From contig JASAND010006962.1 in the NCBI GenBank assembly GCA_030248195.1, positions 1 through 64,000 of the forward strand: a stretch of 64,000 nt of DNA, written 5' to 3'. The stretch is from Trissonchulus latispiculum. Taxonomy: Eukaryota > Nematoda > Enoplea > Enoplida > Ironidae. Made by a program: the position numbers and the translations under genes. The notes beneath the pieces are model-generated. The model worked only from the letters and a program-made list of their open reading frames with translations, searched no databases and was not told the DNA's origin. Shown piece after piece: positions 31,001 to 41,700 of this stretch. Numbering within the stretch: position 1 is the stretch's first letter; every line of letters begins with the position of its first letter.

Positions 31001-34000
31001 GATCTCATTCAGGTGCTAAAATGACAATTTTCTAACAGGTCCATTCTAGATAAAAAATTTATAAATAAGAATGATAAAATTATAAAATCGTAAAAAAATA
31101 AAAATTTTAATCAAAACAACTGAGTGAGTAACCTTTAGCACATCTAGTCCTGAGTTCAGCGTTAAGACCGCCCTGAACAATACCGAAGAGATTTTGCTCA
31201 GAACGATTTTGATGCGCTGCCAGGCACCGGTCTAGCCATCGTAGCGTTCTAGAATCAGAAAAAACCACGAGTGTTCCACAAAAATGGTTTAGAAAAAAAT
31301 TTTTATCGTCCATATAATAATCTTCAAAAAACCGCTGGCATGGGAAATCTAAACGGTGAACAATAAGCACAATTCATCGTCATGAAGTTTTCATTAGCAA
31401 AAGAATTTTTTCTGTCATTAAGCCAAATTTTCGCTCCAAGCTTTTTACTGAAAATTACCCCTTAGAAACAGTCCCAAAAAGTGTAAGCCACATGAACGGA
31501 AATTAGATAAACAAAAGCAACCTCAGAAAAAAAAGAAGTCACAACAAATACAGCACACAAGTTTTGAAATTGGGAAAAATCAAGCAGAATTGCTACACAG
31601 ACAGAACGAAAGACCTTTTCAAGAAAGAGTACAGTTAAAAATAACTCTTTTAGCTTCTTTGACTTCCCCCCTTACTTCTGTCAATAAGAGATAATCCAGT
31701 CAAATTTAACTCGTTTAACTCCCCGCTTAACTAATTTCAGAAAGTACGGTCCTTTAATATGAAATATGTCTGAAAAAATCAAATAAAATAAATCCCACCA
31801 ACTCAGGACTGAACCACCGCCCCCCCCGTCCACCCACCTTTCCATAGCCTGTTCCACACGAGGCCCAGTGGTACAGGAATGTACCACATCGTCCAGTTGC
31901 ATGATAATATCAGCCCCCAGGGAGTTCTGAATTTCCACAGACCGTTCCGGGGTCAGTAGTGACAGTTCTTCCGTGAAGGGGGATTGGAATTGGACCCCTT
32001 GTTCTGTGACCTCCATCAACTTGCAGAGGGACACCATCTGGAAACCGCCGCTGTCCTGAAAAAAGAAGAAAGAAAGAAAGAAAAAAGGAAAAAACAATTG
32101 GAAAATCTATAGGGGAAAAGGAATTCTCTACTCCAAATTGCCTGAAACAGAAATCTACTTACAAATAAAATGTATATATATATATTATGCAGGGGCGCGA
32201 TAGCGCCCCTACATAATATGGGTATAAAGGCGTCTGCGCGGCCTCTGGAGACCGTGTTGGCCTGGTGCCAGCTAATTAGAGGTCCGGGAGTGGTAAAAAG
32301 GTTACCACCGTAAACAACTCGAGTAGTACTACAAGTACCACCATACTTTTGGTTCGAATTCGAAACTTCGAATTTTTGCACTAGGCGATAGTTACCGTGC
32401 GTTTGTTTTTTTTCTCGGTGAATAACGCTTATTGGAAATGCATTTTACGGCTAAGTGTTGGAACGATGTGGGCATTTTGGCACCATACTACTATTATATG
32501 TTGGTAGACAGGATCCCCCCATGCTACCTTTTTTGGTCATTTTGGCACCTGGCCAATTTTGGCTCTGTGCCAAGGTCCCAAAGTCGGACTTTCGCTATTT
32601 TTCGCAAATTTTGGTCACACTTTTCTAGAACTGGGTAGAAGCTGGAGAGGTCTAGTATCTTTTGTTGAAAATTACCAGTAGGGGTGCATAAAGTAACGAG
32701 GGGGATTTTTTAATTTTGCTCCCTAGCTTTCAGGAGATGGGCCCAAACTTTGCATTTTTTTGGCCTGTTTGGGCGAAAAGTTTCTAAGTCCCACGTTTAC
32801 TAGAAATGCCCTAAAAGTCACTAAAAATGGCGTTTTTCGGCCTCGGGGTGGTCCCCATATATAGTAAATCGGGGTCGCTGAAAACGATGAGCATACTGCC
32901 GATACCGCCCGAAGTGACCACTGGTCAGCATGGCTCACGTGGTTCCTCGCCCAGGGTCAAAGTTGGGAAAACTCACTCTAAACAGCGTTTTCGGCGTTTT
33001 GGTCGGGGGCATATATAGTAAATCGACTACGCTCGTTTCAATGGACGTATCGCCGAAACCGACGGAAGTGACCACTGGTCACTACAGCCTATGGGGCCTA
33101 TTGACCACTGGTCAAACGGCCCAAAACTGCGTTTTTCGGCGTTTTGGTCGGGGGCATATATAGTAAATCGACTACGCTCGTTTCAGTGGGCATATCGCCG
33201 AAACCGACAGAAGTGACCACTGGTTACTACAGCCTACCGGACCTATTGAGCACTGGTCAAACGGCCTAAAACAGAACCGGATTTAGAGTTACCGTTCGTT
33301 CTCTTCGAATGACACTCAAAAAATATGTCTTTAGTCAGCGCTTATATTTAAATGGCTGAAATTATTGTTAACTGGATCACTGCTGTCATGGCTTACTGAG
33401 CCTGATTTGCAGGTTGTGTATAGTTTATATGCTTACACAAATGGTGTAATGCATGATGCATTAGACGCTTGCAGGGGAATCTTTAAAAGGACAGAGAAGG
33501 ACAAGAAACAAAAATGCTCCTCTGGAGCATGAAAAAAGTAATATGGGTGATGGTGAGGTTGCAAAATCAAGAGAGGACTAGTCTTTAAAATGCTTAATAT
33601 GGGGCTAGGTTCAAAAATAGAAAAGGACTAGGTTGTGAGCGAGTTAATATGGGCACAGCTTCGCCGAACAACCCATATTCGCGGGATTTCACGCTTCGTC
33701 TTAGCTTTTGTCGCATACTGCGCTATCAATTTCAGTCAGTAATAAGAAATTTAAGAAGTTGAATACGTACTCATTGAATACAGTTGTTTGCATATACTCT
33801 GTTAGACTAGCTAGGAATACATATGTGCGTAAATTATCATCATTTGGTCGGGTTGAACTGCGGCAAGCAACGAGAAGAGATCTAAGGACATGAGGCTAAA
33901 GCTATTGGTTCAAGCAGGGAGGAAATAGAAGGTCAGAGTCCTAAGATTATTCTTGAAATATAAATTTTCCGTATAAATGAAAAAACGCACTGGTTAGTAT

Positions 34001-37000
34001 AAAACGTTTCTCGAAGAAAACGTTTGACTGGCTATAAACTAAACGTAGCGTGGATGGATATGCATACTGATATACATTTATAAACCGCGAACATGGGTTG
34101 TTCGGCGAAGCTGTGCCCATATTAACTCGCTCACAACCTAGTCCTTTTCTATTTTTGAACCTAGCCCCATATTAAGCATTTTAAAGACTAGTCCTATCTT
34201 GATTTTGCAACCTCACCATCACCCATATTACTTTTTTCATGCTCCAGAGGAGCATTTTTGTTTCTTGTATATATATATATATATATATACAAAGTAACAA
34301 AATGCTCCGCACAAAAGGGGATAATATGTGTGTTGGGCCTATGTCAATCCTTTAAATTCCGGTTGAGAAAGGCATAAATCCGACACCGCAAAAGTTGCTC
34401 AGCTCACTTAGGGCTTTCATTTGATACCAAATTTTACCACTTTTGAAAAATTTTATTTTTGACCCAAAATCGCCTAAGTCCCCACCCCACCCCACCACAG
34501 CCCTCTACAGCCACTTTGGGTATGCAGTTCTATGACAAAAGTTGCTCAGCTCACTTAGGGCTTTCATTTGATACCAAATTTTACCACTTTTGAAAAATTA
34601 TATTTTTGACCCAAAATCGCCTAAGTCCCCACCCCACCCCACCACAGCACTCTACAGCCACTTTGGGTATGCAGTTCTATGACAAAAGTTGCTCAGCTCA
34701 CTTAGGGCTTTCATTTGATACCAAATTTTACCACTTTTGAAAAATTTTATTTTTGACCCAAAATCGCCTAAGTCCCCACCCCACCCCACCACAGCCCTCT
34801 ACAGCCACTTTGGGTATGCAGTTCTATGACAAAAGTTGCTCAGCTCACTTAGGGCTTTCATTTGATACCAAACTTGACCACTTTTGAAAAATTTTATTTT
34901 TGACCCAAAATCGCCTAAGTCCCCACCCCACCCCACCACATCCCTCTACAGCCACTTTGGGTATGCAGTTCTATGACAAAAGTTGCTCAGCTCACTTAGA
35001 GCTTTCATTTGATACCAAATTTGACCACTTTTGAGAAACTTTATTTTCGACCATTTGACCCTCCCACCCGACTGACCCTTCAAACGGCAAAGTAGAACCA
35101 GCCCAGCAAAATAGGTACGTCGGACGGCAAAAAGAATACCGGGAATGAGCTGGGCACACCAGAAAACCCCTATAGACAAAGTTTTGAGAGGCCAGGTAGA
35201 GCCTACTATGGACCTCCAGGAAGCGGTTTCCGACTTGACCCTCCCGACGGCAAAGTGGAACCAGCCCAGCAAGATGGGTGGGTCTGACGGTAAACCTGAC
35301 TGCGGGAATCGTTTCTCCGTGCCAGAAAACCATTGTATGGAAGATTTGAGCTTTCAAAGTTAAATAGATAGCGAGAAATTTCGATTTTTCATTTTTCGAA
35401 TTTTCGCCATCTTCGACGGGCCACTGTGGTCGCTAGGGAAGTGATAGAGAAACGCAACCTGGACAGTTAGTTAGTTCAATAGATGTAATTTCTGAATATA
35501 AAAAGAAATCAGCTCCAGCTCGTAACGTTCGACCTGAGCGACGACCACAAAAATGGTCACTTTTCGCTATGAGCCGACTTTGCGGCGCCGCTGCGGCGCT
35601 GTGGCGCAGCTGCGGCGCAAAAAAGTTGTGATTCTTAAATTCTTTAGAGGGTACTACTAGACCCCATAGCCCTTTAGGTTGGCCCACCGCTGCAGATCAC
35701 GTGAAAGCGGCGAACATTATGTACAATACAACCATCAAATAGGAGAAACCGGAAAAAAAACATCGCCGCCATAACCGGTCCGGGGCGCAACTTTTTAACG
35801 GTAAGTGATACGGGGCTGAAACTTCACAGACATACTAAACTCGATGTGCTCTACAATTTGCGAATGAAATCTGCGCAGGATATGCGCAGGATTTTGCGCA
35901 GCTTCTGCGCAGCTTATTTTACACTGTCTCCAGCCACTTTTCATACATATTATAGGGGTCGCGATGTACCATACCATTTTTCTACTCACAGTCTCTAGAA
36001 ACTTAATGGGGAGGGTCACTTTTTTGCCGATTTTTCGACCATCTCCGATTTTGCTCATTTTCACACATTTTGTAGTCCCCATGGGTTCGCTAAACAAGAC
36101 AAGAGCGTTTGGCGAAATATTGCTTGTATCATTCTGTACAGGCCCTCAAAGGTGACCTCGACATGTGTTAAACATAGGAAAATGAAAAAGACACGCTAAA
36201 AAGTTTGTGGCAGAAAATTTTTCACTGTATAAGAGCCAGAGCTCTGAAACCTTTTCAGAACCATTAAGGACATATTGTAGAGTGCAGCCATCTCCTCTGA
36301 AACGATTCTGTTGAGTATTGGATTTTTGGCGAATTTTTGAAGACAGAATTTTGGAAAATCGGCCATTTTTGAACCATGAAAAACAGGACCTACGGTACTC
36401 CTTTGCTTGTCCTGAACGATTGGCAAAAGCTACAGAAACGGCCAATAGATAGCTGCACTCTACGCATAAAACCACGTCTTATGAAAGTACTCGCATATTT
36501 CAATCATCTACAGTTAGCTCAAAAATCTTGCCACAAAAACAGCAAATTTTTGCTAAAAATGGCCATTTTTCATAATTTTTCACATTCTTTTGATAATTTC
36601 TCACTCCTTATGTGGTAAAAAATCACCAAACTTGGCAGATTAATTAATATATCCATGTCTGTCACATAATGTGGCCAAAACAAATGCGTCAATATTGAAC
36701 ATGACTGCTGTGGCGGCACCTTTGATTTTTATAGGTGAAAAATGCCAATTTTAAAATTTTTCCAAATATATATAGACAATTTGGGTATCAATCGATAGTT
36801 AATGGAACGAGGAGCAATTTTTCTCATAGAACCATGGGTCTCAAATGTTGTCTGTGCAAGATAAAACGAGTTAAAGTTATACTGGGCAGTCCTGCAAGGT
36901 TAGGTCAGTGCATCACTCAAGCAGGCATTATGAACGCCTGGATAGCTGGCCTTGAGCCACGTCTGCACTTAAATATTACCTTAGCAAAGGCTTTAATTTG

Positions 37001-38912
37001 GTGTATCGGTTAACCCTGTTCCCAGTCGCGTTTGGTCTCCACCTGACCTTGCAGGGCTCATCACAGGAATTTTCAAATTTTCCGGATTTGAACCTGAATA
37101 ACTCTGTCACAGTTTGATTTCGAACGCTAATATTCTAAGTTATTTTTGAGAACGAATGGGGTCATATTATGTGTGAAAATTAGCTAAATCCGTAACTATC
37201 GACTTTTGACCAAAGTGACCCCCCCCCCTTTATACACACTATTTCAATTTCCTGAAGAAATTACAGGAAAAAATTGACTTATACATATGTAATTTTAATT
37301 TTACTGTAAGTGACTTCGAAAATAAATATTCATTCTAAAATGTGAGTCATACAAGAAATGATGAAGAACTACACTGCTTACAGTCAACAAGGCTCGTTTC
37401 CAATTCATAAACTTGTGAAGACCGCCAGCCTGTGATACGATTTCGGGGCCCTGGAAGTAGATAAAAGAAACAGAAGGAAACATACATAGCTAGCCGACCA
37501 TAACGACAGCACCGCCTAATTATGCAATTAATTGGGTGGTGACACATTTAATAGGTAATCACAGGCAAAATCTACAGTTACCAGAACCAAAAGTTGCCAA
37601 ATGTTCGGGTTTGGGAAGGGGGGGGGGTGACTGATTTTAAAGTGGGTACGAAAGTATAATAGCTGGAGTTTTTTACTGTGGGGGAGGGAGTAGTGACGCC
37701 CCCCACTTTTTGGGTTTCCCCCAACTCGACCCCTACGTCCCACTGGTTCCCCTCCCCACTTTTTTGGGCTCCCCCTACTCACCCTAGATGAATAGAAATT
37801 GGCAAATTTTTTAGGATTCTTGTTTCTTGTTGTTTCTTGAAAATTTTCAAAAATTTTCCGGCTTCGCCGGAAATTTTTGGTCAACAATCGTCATTTTGGT
37901 GCTCAAACTTAATTTTTGAACACTTTTAAGCTTAGTTATAGCAGTATATGCGGAAAACAGGCGATTTACAGTGTATTTTTGCATTATAAGCCCATTTTAT
38001 TCCCCCCCACTTTTGGACCTCTCCACCATTAGGGGGGGCCCCACCCTCTCGTTTCCCTCCCCCACTTATTCTTGCCTACAAAAACCCCAGAATAGTACGT
38101 ATGGATTGTATAAAACAAAATCTGGCGGTTTTCGGGGCATATGAAAGTATTATTTTAGTAGGATACTATTGCTTGAAATTTATGAAACGACGAAAATAAG
38201 TCGTGAATGTTTAGTTTGCCATAGAAATTGGAGGAGTTCGACTTCTTCTACCTATCCCCCCCTTTCCGGGAGGGGTGGGGGCTACGAGCTTGTTTCAAAG
38301 GATAGCATTAAATGTTAAAACACATGTCTATACGCCCGAACAACCCCCAAAAGCTAAAAATAATCACTGAAAGCAGCGGCAACATAAATTTTCAATGGAG
38401 TATAACCCATAATTTGGCCGCTTGGCATCCCAAACGCATTGATTCAGTTTGGACAGGAACTCTTTCTTAGCGGGGCGACTGTAGCCACGGTAGCTCAGAC
38501 GGCAGAGCTTCGAGTCTCAAAGCCCCAAACATTCCCGTTTTTCAAATTCAACTTTTAATCAAAATTTCATTTTTTTGGCAACACTACGTTTCAAAATATA
38601 AATGCTAGCAGTGTCTTTCAGGCCAGCAAACACAACACTTACCGGCCTGTGACCCAAATGATAGGTATTACCCAACATTATCCTGTAGCCAAGGTTATCC
38701 AATTGTTCCGGTAGAATACCCTTTAGGGTTCCCTGGGTACCCACCGGCATAAATACAGGGGTCTCCACTTCCGCATGAGGTAGTCGCATTAGGGCTGTAC
38801 GGGCCTTGCTAGTCCCACAGTTAGACTCTATCGCAAAGTCTAGACACCATTCTTGCCCGGAGGGTTGGATCTCATTTGCCACTGTTGACATAATTTGACG
38901 CGCTAATCGCAT
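27925..38912 (-). CDS. QTRT1: Queuine tRNA-ribosyltransferase catalytic subunit, 8 exons
   Basis: Eight minus-strand exons (38643-38912, 37382-37450, 31838-32055, 31133-31248, 30430-30568, 30048-30123, 28527-28724, 27925-28071) join with matching phases into 1,233 bp, 410 residues; human QTRT1 is about 400. The enzyme swaps guanine at position 34 of GUN-anticodon tRNAs for queuine, as a heterodimer with QTRT2. Visible landmarks: [36 protein letters not shown] with the base-exchange Asp (about 114), [35 protein letters not shown] with the nucleophile Asp (about 288), and a zinc site C326/C328/C331/H357 with family spacing. All introns are GT-AG. Introns 2 and 7 hold MITEs, arrays and a tRNA-like gene. 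The start codon lies only 43 bp from a repeat end, so its promoter probably overlaps mobile DNA. Confidence 0.93.
28339..28410 (-). tRNA. tRNA-like gene or pseudogene in QTRT1 intron 7
   Basis: A 72-nt cloverleaf can be drawn: acceptor GTCTGGG against TTGAGGC (six of seven pairs, two of them G-U), D stem GCTC/GAGC, anticodon stem TTGGC/GCCAA with loop CTAGAAA (nominal anticodon AGA, Ser), T arm GTGGG-TTCGATC-CTCAC. A and B boxes are intact. A T6 Pol III terminator follows 5 nt downstream. The short variable loop contradicts a serine identity, so it may be a pseudogene, SINE head or misassigned isotype. Confidence 0.5.
28527..28724 (-). CDS. QTRT1: QTRT1 exon 7
   Basis: 66 codons from [10 protein letters not shown] to VHNLVYM, carrying the zinc ligands CPCSTC...H. 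Acceptor TTGCAG, donor GTATGG. Confidence 0.92.
29223..29992. mobile_element. TIR element with TATTCCACTTATGCCTAG ends
   Basis: 770 bp with 18-bp perfect inverted termini and many subterminal copies of AAAAGTGGAATTGTGCCTACT in both orientations near each end. Non-coding; the target duplication is unclear, so superfamily unassigned. Lies in QTRT1 intron 6. Confidence 0.65.
30048..30123 (-). CDS. QTRT1: QTRT1 exon 6
   Basis: A 76-bp exon encoding [20 protein letters not shown] then PTRTA, including the nucleophile Asp in FDCVFPTR. Acceptor TTTCAG, donor GTAGGC. Confidence 0.9.
30149..30308. repeat. About 60-bp tandem repeat, three copies
   Basis: AAAGCTTCACAAATTTTG recurs at 30150, 30210 and 30270 with intervening TTTAAATCACAAACAAATCA. 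It sits 26 bp upstream of the QTRT1 exon 6 acceptor, in the branch-point region. Confidence 0.8.
30430..30568 (-). CDS. QTRT1: QTRT1 exon 5
   Basis: [19 protein letters not shown] to KPRYCMGVG; acceptor TTTAG, donor GTGTGT. Its acceptor and first eight bases are duplicated 135 bp upstream (see findings). Confidence 0.9.
30563..30825. repeat. 135-bp tandem duplication spanning the QTRT1 exon 5 acceptor
   Basis: ATCATTTCTAAACCAACAAGAAG at 30562 recurs at 30697, and the following ~120 bp are clearly similar. Each copy includes an acceptor-like CTAAACC (TTTAG on the minus strand). Confidence 0.85.
31133..31248 (-). CDS. QTRT1: QTRT1 exon 4
   Basis: Completes the split Arg codon, then [13 protein letters not shown] and [15 protein letters not shown]. 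Donor GTTACT is non-consensus after position +2. 116 bp. Confidence 0.88.
31838..32055 (-). CDS. QTRT1: QTRT1 exon 3
   Basis: Starts [10 protein letters not shown] with the conserved Asp, contains [13 protein letters not shown], ends after AG of an Arg codon at donor GTGGGT. 218 bp. Confidence 0.9.
32174..32225. repeat. TA tract plus GC-rich hairpin end
   Basis: AGGGGCGCGATAGCGCCCCT next to (TA)n mirrors the AGGGGTCGC..GCGACCCCT hairpin next to (TA)n at 56925-56950. It may mark the end of a related element. Confidence 0.45.
32829..33275. repeat. About 150-bp tandem repeat, three copies
   Basis: CATATATAGTAAATCG recurs at 32856, 33010 and 33155. Units contain GCGTTTTTCGGC, GCCGAAACCGACGG and the palindrome TGACCACTGGTCA. 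Located in QTRT1 intron 2. Confidence 0.75.
33502..34267. mobile_element. MITE with 183-bp near-identical TIRs
   Basis: 33502-33684 and 34085-34267 are inverted copies differing at about two positions. Termini are CAAGAAACAAAAATGCTCC, containing a small palindrome GCTCCTCTGGAGC. The interior (~400 bp) is non-coding. No duplication is seen; the right flank is a TA microsatellite. The end sequence is shared with the array-bearing elements next to it. Confidence 0.8.
34285..35960. mobile_element. Array-bearing repeat element, copy A
   Basis: Starts AAAGTAACAAAATGCTCCGCAC beside (TA)n, carries a 147-bp tandem array (34390-35035, four full units plus a diverged one), then blocks containing GACGGCAAAGTGGAACCAGC, GCGGCGCC runs and TGCGCAGGATTTTGCGCAGC, ending TATAGGGGTCGC near 35960. 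The same block order occurs inverted at 56923-59195. No ORF with domains. Architecture resembles Helentron-associated (DINE-like) elements, by inference only. Confidence 0.65.
34390..35035. repeat. 147-bp tandem array in copy A
   Basis: Unit starts AAAAGTTGCTCAGCTCACTT at 34390, 34537, 34684, 34831 and 34978, an exact 147-bp step each time. Confidence 0.92.
35961..37381. other. QTRT1 intron 2, unassigned part
   Basis: AT-rich intronic DNA; no exon-like frames or recognisable repeat ends beyond low-level similarity to other copies of dispersed sequence. Confidence 0.4.
37382..37450 (-). CDS. QTRT1: QTRT1 exon 2
   Basis: Residues 91-113, [20 protein letters not shown]. 69 bp, acceptor TTCCAG, donor GTAAGC, phase 0 both sides. 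Confidence 0.9.
37451..38642. other. QTRT1 intron 1
   Basis: Contains C/G runs (37618-37628, 37698-37770, 38003-38060, 38257-38280). A partial tRNA-like A-box/D-arm (GGTAGCTCAGACGGCAGAGC) lies at 38490-38509, with no B box following. Confidence 0.45.
38643..38912 (-). CDS. QTRT1: QTRT1 exon 1
   Basis: Residues 1-90, ATG at 38910-38912. It ends [11 protein letters not shown] at donor GTAAGT, phase 0. A second in-frame Met (residue 8) is an alternative start. Confidence 0.9.
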
Positions 38913-38954
38913 TTACATTCCTAACTTTCCAACTCTCTGAAATTGAGATAAAAT

Positions 38955-39250
38955 CAAGAGTACATAATGATAAGAATATATATGACACTATAGTGTTATA
39001 AGAGCAAATACTGTGCTTTGCAGTTTGCCAGCTATTGCCTGACACCCCCAAACCAAATTGGACCCCCCTCCCTTCAAATAAAATCGTTTGCTATAGTTGC
39101 GCTCTGAAGTTCGCAACAGACACACTTTAGAATCCTTTATTTGAACCATTAGGATAATAAGAACGCAAGTAGAAACTGCAGGAAGAAGAGGGTCAATTGG
39201 AGGGGAGCTCACTAAAATGCGCAGAGAATAGTTGTTGCTCTGATAAGCTT
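38955..39250. repeat. CAAGAGTACATAAT-family fragment abutting QTRT1
   Basis: Terminus CAAGAGTACATAATGATAAG at 38955, then a diverged arm with CAAATTGGACCC. It begins 43 bp upstream of the QTRT1 start codon. Confidence 0.5.
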
Positions 39251-39287
39251 TGGACGTTTTTCATCATTCGCTATAAAATGTACGCAC

Positions 39288-39450
39288 TAGTGTTGTTGTA
39301 GCCCGGCCGGTTTCGAAATTTCAAAGGAACAACGGAAACTACTTTCCGTTCTTTACCCAAATTCGTTTCAGTTTCAGTCGGCAGCCTGAAAAAGTTTCAG
39401 TGTCAGTTTCAGGTCTATTTCTTCCAAAAATTGATTCAGTTTCAGTGAAA
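39288..39450. repeat. hAT-like single end with GTTTCAGT repeats
   Basis: TAGTGTTGTTGTAGCCCGGCC resembles the terminus at 1051 with a small insertion, followed by repeated CAGTTTCAGT words. No opposite end or duplication found. Confidence 0.35.
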
Positions 39451-41375
39451 GAAAAGAAACAAAACTAGGCACAAGTAATCTTCCGGCTAAAAAGTAACAC
39501 AAGCGTCATCTCTTAGTTTCGAATTTGACGTCATATTTGGGGCAAACTAAAATTTTTACCCACACAAAAGTTGTGCTCTAACTTTCGTAGATCCAACATT
39601 GTTTAGACATACCTCCAGTTACGCCACTATTTCAGTATCCAAGCCCTAGACCTAAACTTTACGCTATCAAATACGCAAACGCAAGGACGTTTATTTACGC
39701 AACAAATAAATTAATCCCACAAAACAAACAGTAATATACTTTACTTCACGCCAAGAGTAACAGAGAAAAAACCAGAACATACTTACAAAAACACAAAAAT
39801 TACATCAACTAGAATATATACACACACAGCACAACTTCTTACACAGCTATTTACAATAATATCTGCTAAACATTCACAAACTACACACTTACATAATTAT
39901 AATCACGTAACACTCATTTTTGCACATTTTTACTTAGAAAAAATTCATTAATTCACAAAAGCAATCCAGTAACGAAAATAAGAAGGGGTTAAACTTAATC
40001 GAAATCTGAAGGCTCAAAGTATAACAAATAATTTTCAACACAACTCTCAATGCACAAAAGTACTAGGAAAGTAGGAAAATAGGAAAAAATAACAAATATA
40101 AAGCTCCAAAACCAATATATGGTATGTCACGTCTAATTTATTGCAATGCTAATATTCCAAGACATGTTAAAGTTTGAAAATTTAATTACTAAGTACAATA
40201 TTGTGCAAGTTCGCATTATCTGCTCGCAAAGAGAATAAGATTTTAAAATATTTTGTTTAACTCGAAGTCAGTCAATGTTAAGAATACAATAGATAATAAT
40301 AATAATAAAGCACTACACACAGACATGGCTTTTTTTCTACAGGAGAGAGGGTCCCCTCAATTCTCAAATACTTCAAAAAAAGACTTCCTTTCCTTTCAGG
40401 CCCGCCCCACGCAACGGCAAAAAACTCAAAAGTGTCCAGAAAAAAATAGAATCTTGAGGGAGGGTAACATTTGAAACAATATGTTCCAATCTCATCTATC
40501 TTTTAAACAATTTTCATCAATTTCAGACTTCGACGTAGGCTACAGCTAAAGTTCATTAAGCATACATTTTGAATAAAAAAATCAAATTACATTAAAATAC
40601 ATTCTAAATGAAAATTAAAATAAATCAAAATACATTTTAAAAAAATCTTGGCCCAATATTTTGCCTAATCAGAATATGACGTCCCCCCCGGCCCCAACCC
40701 ACCAGAAATTCACGTCTAGGAAAAAGCACAACAAAAACAAGGAATCGACTTGCAAACTAAACTGAGCGCTCTACCACAAATAAATGTGCGCTATCTCACA
40801 GCAATTGTGGAAAAAACGGTGACTCCAAAAAATCAAGCAAACACATCAACGCTGCAAAATCGCACGGTAACATCTGGATTATAAAAGCGACAGATGCAAA
40901 AAGGGGGCACTTTACCATAATTATAGCTGTGTAAGATTGTAATAAAATAGGAAAGCTCGGGCATCAAAAGTAAAACAAGAGAGAATGTTGTAGAACAGAA
41001 AACATACACACTAACATCGGCGTCTAGACAAACACATAACAACATACGTCGGTATATACCTACGTACTAAAATAGCAGGAACCTATACAGGATATTTTTA
41101 AGGGATTGTTCGGTCGGGGAAAGCTTCCCCCCCCGATTTTCGGATTTTTTGCAAAAAATACCAAAAGTAGTATTTTTGGAAATTTGGCATAGATGCAAAA
41201 AGTTATAAGGTTATCACGAATGCCTGGATCTAATCAAAAATAGACATTTTTTACAGGAACCTTCAGGCAAAAGTAGTGCTGATAATTATAATTAATAATT
41301 TTTGACAAAAAATTCGGCACCCAAAAAAACCAGGGGGACGCAAACTAATGATCACGGAAGGAGGTAAAAAAGGTA

Positions 41376-41700
41376 AGGTAAAGGTTTACCCCTGGTAGAT
41401 ATCTCCGTCCTGCCACAGGACATGGGGTGCCGGTGCTCATCCCCGGATTCTCAGTCGTAGAGCGGCCAGGAGTGTCACCTCAAATGATGACTGCATCCGT
41501 GGAAGGGGGGGCCGGCCCTTCTTCACAGACTCCTGTGTTACCTTCCCACCGTAGTGGTACCCATTTACCGACCAGTAAAGGATGGATAGCTGGGTTGGCT
41601 AGAGTCGGGAAAGCTTTGTGGCCTCCGGGGATCGAACCACCGACCGTAAGATCGGAAGTTCTGACCAGCGCCTTAGACCACTCGGCCATCTCGACTCGGA
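41376..41700 (-). mobile_element. tRNA-derived SINE, copy 2
   Basis: The minus-strand head has an A box GGCCGAGTGGTCTAAGGCGC and B box GGTTCGATCCCC. The body is colinear with 27124-27440. The 3' tail is TTTACC-like (GGTAAAGGTTTACCC). Better preserved promoter than copy 1. Confidence 0.7.

Noticed and set aside
34390..35035. CRISPR-like regular array
   Set aside because: Units are contiguous 147-bp tandem repeats without spacers, in a eukaryotic intron.
38488..38520. tRNA-like D arm (GGTAGCTCAGACGGCAGAGC)
   Set aside because: Only the A-box half is present; no anticodon stem or B box follows, so it is not called as a tRNA gene.
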